Below the pieces are notes generated by a model. That model was not told the DNA's origin and searched no databases. It worked only from the letters and a program-made list of their open reading frames with translations. Below, in pieces: positions 29,495 through 34,621 of a stretch of DNA of 34,621 bases. The first letter of the stretch is position 1; each line of letters starts with the position of its first letter. Origin of the DNA: GWB1-38-13 sp964488535 (GTDB lineage: Bacteria > Patescibacteriota > Microgenomatia > UBA8517). A program made the position numbers and the translations under genes. The stretch lies in the NCBI GenBank assembly GCA_964488535.1, contig CAZAUT010000018.1, positions 1-34,621 of the forward strand, in the 5' to 3' direction.

Positions 29495-31532
29495 GAAAAC
29501 GATCTCTTTATTCTCGATTCTTCTGCTTTCTTTGATATATTTCAAAATATTTGCCGGTAATATTTACGCAGACAACGACAACGGACGGTATGTGACGGTC
29601 GTCAACCCCGTCAGAATCAGCCATTACACACAGGATATTGCAGGGAATATTGATGCCCAGTACAAAATATTAAGAGGCAACAACCTGCCGGCCACCTGGC
29701 TTTTAACATATGACGTACTTGGAAGTAATGAGCCGATAAAAACACTAAAATATTTTGAAAACGATCAGGAGTTGGGTATTTTTTTGGAAGTGACAGCAAA
29801 TTTTGCGCAAAAAGCAGGTGTTGAATATAACATCGGCGGTTCGTGGCATTCGGCAAACAGTATATTTTTATCCGGTTATATACAAGCTGACAGAATAAAA
29901 CTTATCGATACCGTTTTTGAAAAATTTAAAGAAACATTCGGATATTATCCCACCTCAGTCGGTTCATGGTGGACGGATTCGTATTCCCTGTATTATATGA
30001 AAGAAAAATTCGGGATAACCGCTAATTTGGTCTGCGCGGATCAATTCTCAACCGACGGTTATCAGATCTGGGGACAGTATTGGTCGGTTCCGTACTATCC
30101 GAGTCGATGGCATGCGGCGGTACCCGCTTCCGATAACGAAACGAAACTGGATATTGTTAACGTTCAATGGGCACCCCGAGACCCTCTCAATGGGTATTAC
30201 AACAGCTTGTATAGCGTTCAGGATTATATGGTTGGTCCGGTTAACCAAAAACTCGACTATTTCGGGAAAATTATCGAAACATACACAAATAGCACCACAA
30301 ACGAACTTGGACACGCCGTAATCGGGCTTGAGTCGGACCTAACTCCGTCTGCATATAATGGAGAATATGAAGACAGAATTGAGTTTGTTTCGGAAATGTC
30401 CCGCCAGGGGAAATATAAGATTATGTCGATGCGTGATTTTGCGTCGGTTTACAGAAATAAATATCGGGGGTTGTCACCGGCTGTTTATACAGTCTCAGAT
30501 GATCCATTGGGAAGCGGGAAGAAAGTGTTTTGGTATCAATCACCCTTTTATCGCGCAGGACTTTCCTACGATCCCGAAAAAGAAGAAGTAAAGATCTTCG
30601 ACATAAGAATATACTCGGACGAAATCATGGAGCCGTACTATCTGTACCCCAACCGTGAATTTGATCTGTCGATAAATATTTTTTCACTATTGGATGAGGT
30701 AAATAACGAAAACGACGTGTGGGAATTAAATTTGGGTGAAATAAAAAATGTTGAGACTAAAGACGGCAGTATTGCCGTTAATTTCGAAAATGGTAATGTT
30801 GAATTAAGCGAAAACAGGATAACCGTCGGGGGAATCGGGAAAGAGAATATCCCAAAACAGATCCTGCAATATGGTGGGGTGGATACCGATGTTTCGGATG
30901 GAAAAGCAGAGTTTACGATAACCGAAAAATATTCATTTCCCAAAGAGGGGGTGTTATACCGCGATCTTTCTGCCGAAGCCACACATTTACTGAAAACAAA
31001 AAAATCGTATGCGGTCATGGCGTTTTGTACGGTATTGATTACAATATCGGCAGCGGTTTTAATCAAAGCGAAATTTACTCTTATTAAAAAAATACTCTTC
31101 CTTTTTATTCCGATAGCGATACTCGCGGCTCTTTATATTTGGTACACATCAAACCGTACGACTTATCTTATCAACCAAGGCGAGATGGAGATGTTATGGA
31201 GGCTGTCACTGCTTCCAAGCGGAAAGGTAATGGTTTACGACAATGAATGTTTGCAATGTGAGTATTTTGGGGATTATAAGCCGCCGGCATACGCCAATAA
31301 ACGCGGATACGTCGGTAAGTACGGCCAAAATAATCTTGTGTATAACCGATCGGTTTTTGACTCCCGTGATCAAAAAGAAGCAGGCGAAGAATTTAGTAAA
31401 ACGGGAGCGGAGTATGTTTACTTGGTAAAGTACGGCGGTTACACGGAAAAACTACCATTCTCTCCCGGGGACTTGGGGGTGAAAAAATTATATGATAATG
31501 CCTACGCAGAGATTTGGGAAAAGGTGGAGTAA
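29487..31532 (+). CDS. Exported polysaccharide-deacetylase-fold protein with membrane helices
   Basis: I choose ATG 29487, which overlaps the upstream stop by 8 bases and gives 681 residues; ATG 29463 adds eight. The N-terminus is basic and hydrophobic (VRKTISLFSILLLSLIYF) and ends near NIYAD, a signal peptide or anchor. Residues about 30-330 look like the NodB/glycoside hydrolase-deacetylase barrel: ATWLLTYDVL, LGIFLEVTANFA, GYYPTSVGSWWTDSYSL, and ADQFSTDGYQIWGQYW. A beta-rich region follows, then two helices near 515-560, and a soluble end like the tails of the GT-C proteins (AEYVYLVKYGGY, YAEIWEKVE). It could modify or cleave surface glycan outside the cell. The exact metal ligands are not clear by eye, so activity is uncertain. 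Confidence 0.65.
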   Translation: MVRKTISLFSILLLSLIYFKIFAGNIYADNDNGRYVTVVNPVRISHYTQDIAGNIDAQYKILRGNNLPATWLLTYDVLGSNEPIKTLKYFENDQELGIFLEVTANFAQKAGVEYNIGGSWHSANSIFLSGYIQADRIKLIDTVFEKFKETFGYYPTSVGSWWTDSYSLYYMKEKFGITANLVCADQFSTDGYQIWGQYWSVPYYPSRWHAAVPASDNETKLDIVNVQWAPRDPLNGYYNSLYSVQDYMVGPVNQKLDYFGKIIETYTNSTTNELGHAVIGLESDLTPSAYNGEYEDRIEFVSEMSRQGKYKIMSMRDFASVYRNKYRGLSPAVYTVSDDPLGSGKKVFWYQSPFYRAGLSYDPEKEEVKIFDIRIYSDEIMEPYYLYPNREFDLSINIFSLLDEVNNENDVWELNLGEIKNVETKDGSIAVNFENGNVELSENRITVGGIGKENIPKQILQYGGVDTDVSDGKAEFTITEKYSFPKEGVLYRDLSAEATHLLKTKKSYAVMAFCTVLITISAAVLIKAKFTLIKKILFLFIPIAILAALYIWYTSNRTTYLINQGEMEMLWRLSLLPSGKVMVYDNECLQCEYFGDYKPPAYANKRGYVGKYGQNNLVYNRSVFDSRDQKEAGEEFSKTGAEYVYLVKYGGYTEKLPFSPGDLGVKKLYDNAYAEIWEKVE

Positions 31533-31556
31533 ACAGTATTAAATTTGTAGTAATAT

Positions 31557-31564
31557 TATATAAA
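31557..31564 (+). promoter_or_regulatory. Possible -10 box (TATATAAA), leaderless start
   Basis: TATATA (31557-31562) or TATAAA (31559-31564) lies 5-7 bases before the ATG at 31570 in a 37-base gap. No ribosome binding site is seen between. Confidence 0.35.
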
Positions 31565-31569
31565 TTGTC

Positions 31570-32676
31570 ATGAATATTTTAATTTTTTCCTGGCGGGGGG
31601 TGGGACATCCCAATGCCGGTGGGGCGGAAATCGCAACGCACGAACATGCAGAGGCGTGGGTTAAGGCGGGACACAGCGTTACCTTGTTTTCCTCACACTT
31701 TGCAGGATGCAAGAAAATTGAGTCGGTCGATGGGGTACAAATAATAAGACGTGGCCGTCAACTTGTAGGTGTTCAAATTGCAGGACTTTTTTGGTACTTG
31801 TTTGGAAAACACCCCAAATTCGATATTGTTGTAGACCAATTTCATGGAATTCCCTTTTTTACTCCCCTTTATGTCAAAACAAAAATACTGGCCTACATTC
31901 ACGAAGTGGCCACCGAGGTGTGGAAAACGAATGAACTTCCCCGTCCCTACAACCTGATAGCGGCTTTTATGGGGCCGATCATTGAACCGCTTGTATTTAA
32001 GTTCTACAAGAATATTGATTTTCTGACGGTTTCCGATTCAACCAAAAAGGACCTCATCGGTTTGGGAGTAAATAAAAACAAAATTACTGTTATTGAAAAC
32101 GGTGTGAATACGGTGAAAGTAGGAACTCAAAAAAAAGAAAAGATAATTACTTTTTTAGGAGCTCTAAGTCAAGATAAGGGAGTTGAAGATTCCATAAAGA
32201 TCTTGGAAGAAGTGTTAAAAAAAGACGAGGGATGGAAACTGAACATCGTCGGAAAGGGAAATCAGCAGTATTTGTCGAAGCTGAAATCAACCGCCAAGGA
32301 GTTGGGAATTAATAAGAATATTGAATTTTTCGGGTATGTGACTGACCGGAAAAAATTTGAAATATTGGCAAAGTCATATTGTCTTGTGAACCCGTCAATC
32401 CATGAAGGTTGGGGACTCGTTAATATTGAAGCAAATTACGTCGGAACCCCTGTTTTTGCCTATAAAGTCAAAGGAATTAAAGATTCTGTGATAGATCAAA
32501 AAACGGGAATGTTGTTTGAGAAGGCAGATTTTCACGGAATGGCGATGGAAATTGTAAAACTGTATAGTGACAAAAAAAGATATGACGAAATGTCAAAACA
32601 CTGCCTCAAATGGAGCAGTAAATTCTCTTGGGAGAAATCGACGAAAGAAAGCACTGAACTGATTGAGAGTTTATGA
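31570..32676 (+). CDS. GT4 family glycosyltransferase (GT-B fold), copy 2
   Basis: A 368-residue GT-B enzyme. It begins MNILIFSWRGVGHPNAGGAE, the glycine-rich N-terminal loop of GT4 enzymes, with YIHEVATEVWK and FLTVSDSTKKDL in the first domain. The second domain has FLGALSQDKGVEDSI, LNIVGKGN, and the donor-binding HEGWGLVNIEANYVGTP (E-x7-E, about 279-287). It probably transfers a hexose from an NDP-sugar to a lipid-linked glycan inside the cell. It reads toward the pseudogene on the opposite strand, with only three bases between their ends. It differs from the GT4 at 24624 in the N-terminal half and probably has a different acceptor. Confidence 0.9.
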   Translation: MNILIFSWRGVGHPNAGGAEIATHEHAEAWVKAGHSVTLFSSHFAGCKKIESVDGVQIIRRGRQLVGVQIAGLFWYLFGKHPKFDIVVDQFHGIPFFTPLYVKTKILAYIHEVATEVWKTNELPRPYNLIAAFMGPIIEPLVFKFYKNIDFLTVSDSTKKDLIGLGVNKNKITVIENGVNTVKVGTQKKEKIITFLGALSQDKGVEDSIKILEEVLKKDEGWKLNIVGKGNQQYLSKLKSTAKELGINKNIEFFGYVTDRKKFEILAKSYCLVNPSIHEGWGLVNIEANYVGTPVFAYKVKGIKDSVIDQKTGMLFEKADFHGMAMEIVKLYSDKKRYDEMSKHCLKWSSKFSWEKSTKESTELIESL

Positions 32677-32679
32677 AGA

Positions 32680-33735
32680 TTAGATCTTCATTCTTTTTTG
32701 AACCTTTATCGTCCCAAAGCCAACTTCTTCCACGATTTCGGTGAAATATTTCTCCTCCAAAAAGTAATTCTCGATATAACTTTCACTAATCCCGACAGTA
32801 GGCTCAATAATTATGTATTGAATGGATGGCAATTCAGACCTTTTTTCATTGTAGGGGAGATTCTCCGGAAATCCTTCTGCAGGTTTTTCAGACCATATGG
32901 GAAGATATCCATATTTGTCGTATCCATACCACTGCAGAAGATAGCTCCACGTTGTATTGATCTGTAAAGGCACACCTAATGATTTGACAGAAAATTCATT
33001 GCCTTCAGATGACGAATAAATATAATCAAGAACTTAAGTTTGTTTGGAGACGAGCATTCCGCTTTGAATCACCATATCCCGATTCAAGCCGTGTTTATTG
33101 GTTTTTACGATCAACAAAATGTTGTTGATCAAAATCGCGGCAATTATTAAATAAGCGATGACAGAATATTTTATCGTTTTTGATACGATCATTACGGTTA
33201 AAATTATCAGGGAAACGTTAACACCGACGCTATAGTAATAACTCGATGTTCTGCTGAATAAATACGGAAAGAGTCCCCCCAAAAACAACAGGACAAGATA
33301 AATGATCTTACTTCTATTTTTCTTTGTTTTGATCAACCAAAAAACGGTAACCGAAAATAAGATCATGAGAATGTTTATTACTTGATAATTTCCGAAGATG
33401 TTATCATGGAAAAACCTTTTTAAAATATAGAACGTCTGTGGAAGGTAAATTTTGAAAGAGGATGAAGATGATGAAAATGTGGCTATAAAACGCCCGCCGA
33501 ATTTATATTCGGCAATAACGTAGGACGAGATTGCGATTAAAAAAGCAATCCCCGCCTTGAAATAACTTGAAATTGGAATCTTTAAAAACGCGCTCTTAAA
33601 AACCGCCCAAAAAACAAGAAACAGAGGCATATAGTGAATGTTATTTGGGAAATATTAGAATCTGACAACGACCGCAATAAAAAATACTATAATAAGAGGG
33701 ATGTTGTTTTTGAGAAGTTGCGGAAAGTTTCTCAT
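32680..33735 (-). pseudogene. Decayed GT-C glycosyltransferase: internal deletion and two in-frame stops
   Basis: A single frame on the - strand runs from ATG 33735 (MRNFPQLLKNNIPL...) to a stop at 32680. It is broken by TAA at 33655-33657 (codon 27) and TAA at 33034-33036 (codon 234). In both places CAA (Gln) is one base away and would read sensibly, as VVRFQYF and SKQTQVLDYIY. Compared with the intact relative at 33782, the acidic catalytic loop and about 190 residues after helix one are missing: VVVRF passes almost directly to the segment aligned with its residues 180-230 (SSYVIAEYKFGG versus STYIISEVKYGF). The C-terminal tail, LQINTTWSYLLQWYGY..., is preserved. It lacks its active site, so I call it a pseudogene; separate expression of fragments cannot be excluded. 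Confidence 0.82.
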
Positions 33736-33781
33736 CGGTATGATTTAAGGTAAAGTATATACCTGTAATTATCAATACGTC

Positions 33782-34621
33782 ATGTTGAACAAAATTAAAA
33801 AGATTATACTGGACAATAAAATATTAATCCTCATTTTTTGTATCGGGATACTCGTTCGATTTATACATTTTCACGACTCGATTTATTTCGGATACGACGA
33901 AGCAAGAGACGCTTTCGTTTCGCAGTCGATTTACAAAGATCTTGATCTTAAAATAATCGGTCCGCCCGCCAACTATCCGGGACTTAACCACGGACCGCTT
34001 CACTGGTACGTAAACGGGATATTTTATCTTCTTGGATCGGGCAATCCTCAAGCGGCATCGGTTTTTTATAGAGTTCTTAATGCGGTAGGGGTATTTCTCA
34101 TATATCTTATCGCTAAAAAAATATCCAGCGAAAAGGCGGCAATTATTACGGCCATAATTTATGCTGTTTCTTTTGAGCAAAGCCAATACGCGATATATAT
34201 GGGCAACCCGTCCCTCGCGGTACTTTCGATATTGTTGATGTATTTCGGTCTTATTAAATTTATAAAAGATAAAAGTGTTTGGGGATTGTATTTGGCGATT
34301 GCCGGATGGGGAATATCTTTTCAGTTTGAATTCTTTTTACTTTACCTCGGTGTTTTGGTCGCGGTTATATTGGCTCTAAATTATTCGAAAACAAAGGCGA
34401 TATTGAAAAAGTCATGGTTGAAACTTGGTGTGTCAACGCTTCTTTTTTCTTCGACCTACATTATTTCCGAAGTGAAATACGGCTTTAACATGACAAAGTC
34501 GCTGTTTCGTTTGCTGACTTCCGGCTACAACGTTTTACCGCAAGGGCAGAGCCGTATTTCTTTGTATTTTTCGATGATGACCGATTTGGTAAGGTACAAC
34601 ATCGCCGATATTCCGGAGGCG
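33782..34621 (+). CDS. GT-C membrane glycosyltransferase (GT39-like), 5' part
   Basis: The first 280 codons of a gene that continues past the window. The basic N-terminus MLNKIKKIILDNK is followed by helix one and the loop IYFGYDEARDAFVSQ with D39-E40, the acidic pair of GT39-type enzymes. NHGPLHWYVNGIFYLLG and several further helices follow. It is only distantly like the five paralogues on the left, lacking their GYNAYS and PWH motifs, and is the nearest visible relative of the divergent pseudogene. The two starts are 46 bases apart and must share the promoter region 33736-33781. That gap holds TAAAGTATATACC and TGTAATTAT, either of which could serve as a -10 region. Confidence 0.82.
   Translation, partial: MLNKIKKIILDNKILILIFCIGILVRFIHFHDSIYFGYDEARDAFVSQSIYKDLDLKIIGPPANYPGLNHGPLHWYVNGIFYLLGSGNPQAASVFYRVLNAVGVFLIYLIAKKISSEKAAIITAIIYAVSFEQSQYAIYMGNPSLAVLSILLMYFGLIKFIKDKSVWGLYLAIAGWGISFQFEFFLLYLGVLVAVILALNYSKTKAILKKSWLKLGVSTLLFSSTYIISEVKYGFNMTKSLFRLLTSGYNVLPQGQSRISLYFSMMTDLVRYNIADIPEA

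Noticed and set aside
32680..33735. In-frame TAA codons considered as recoding or readthrough
   Set aside because: TAA is used as the ordinary stop by many genes in the window, and the frame also has a large deletion of the catalytic region, so decay is the simpler reading.

Overview
The window is AT-rich bacterial DNA, almost all read on the + strand. It looks like the cell-surface glycan locus of a Candidate Phyla Radiation (Patescibacteria) bacterium, most like Microgenomates. That placement is inference: it rests on the long run of GT-C membrane glycosyltransferases, the tightly overlapping small-genome gene layout and the style of the repeats. No rRNA, tRNA or phylogenetic marker gene is present to confirm it.

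Layout. 132-18341 is a glycosyltransferase block. It opens with a GT2 enzyme, followed by nine multi-pass GT-C type proteins: five paralogues with an Asp-Glu...Gly-Tyr active-site loop (940, 5286, 10362, 12218, 14038), two Gpi18-like proteins in tandem (2697, 3907) and two PTPS-related membrane proteins in tandem (6985, 8696). An FAD oxidoreductase and a WaaE-like GT2 close the block. 18518-22910 is a five-gene metabolic cassette: Ldh_2 dehydrogenase, EamA transporter, small alpha/beta hydrolase, aldo-keto-reductase-like protein and an unrecognised protein. 22962-23724 is a RAYT (REP-associated tyrosine transposase) unit on the - strand, flanked by its own hairpins. From 23758 come an SDR, a GT4, a PIG-V-like GT-C, a flippase, a polyprenyl-phosphate-sugar synthase-like GT2, a secreted deacetylase-fold protein and a second GT4. 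The right end holds a decayed GT-C pseudogene (- strand) and, divergent from it, the first 280 codons of an intact relative that runs off the window.

How the parts could fit. Cytoplasmic GT2/GT4 enzymes would build lipid-linked glycans, the flippase would move them outward, the DPG/DPM-synthase-like GT2 would make polyprenyl-phosphate sugars, and the GT-C proteins would use those outside the membrane. The exported deacetylase-fold protein could trim the product. This is inference from families and order.

The most striking unexplained structure is a set of about twenty degenerate tandem tracts that share a 7-bp period but not a common unit. They lie between genes and also inside five glycosyltransferase genes. 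Seven is not a multiple of three, so such a tract is read as a seven-residue cycle, and the tracts inside genes mostly run in the strand orientation that has no stop codon and encodes hydrophobic residues. A second layer of larger palindromic repeats is inserted in frame in three loci (GT-C at 14038, FAD enzyme, flippase/GT2 junction). The RAYT gene carries a copy of its own hairpin inside its coding sequence.
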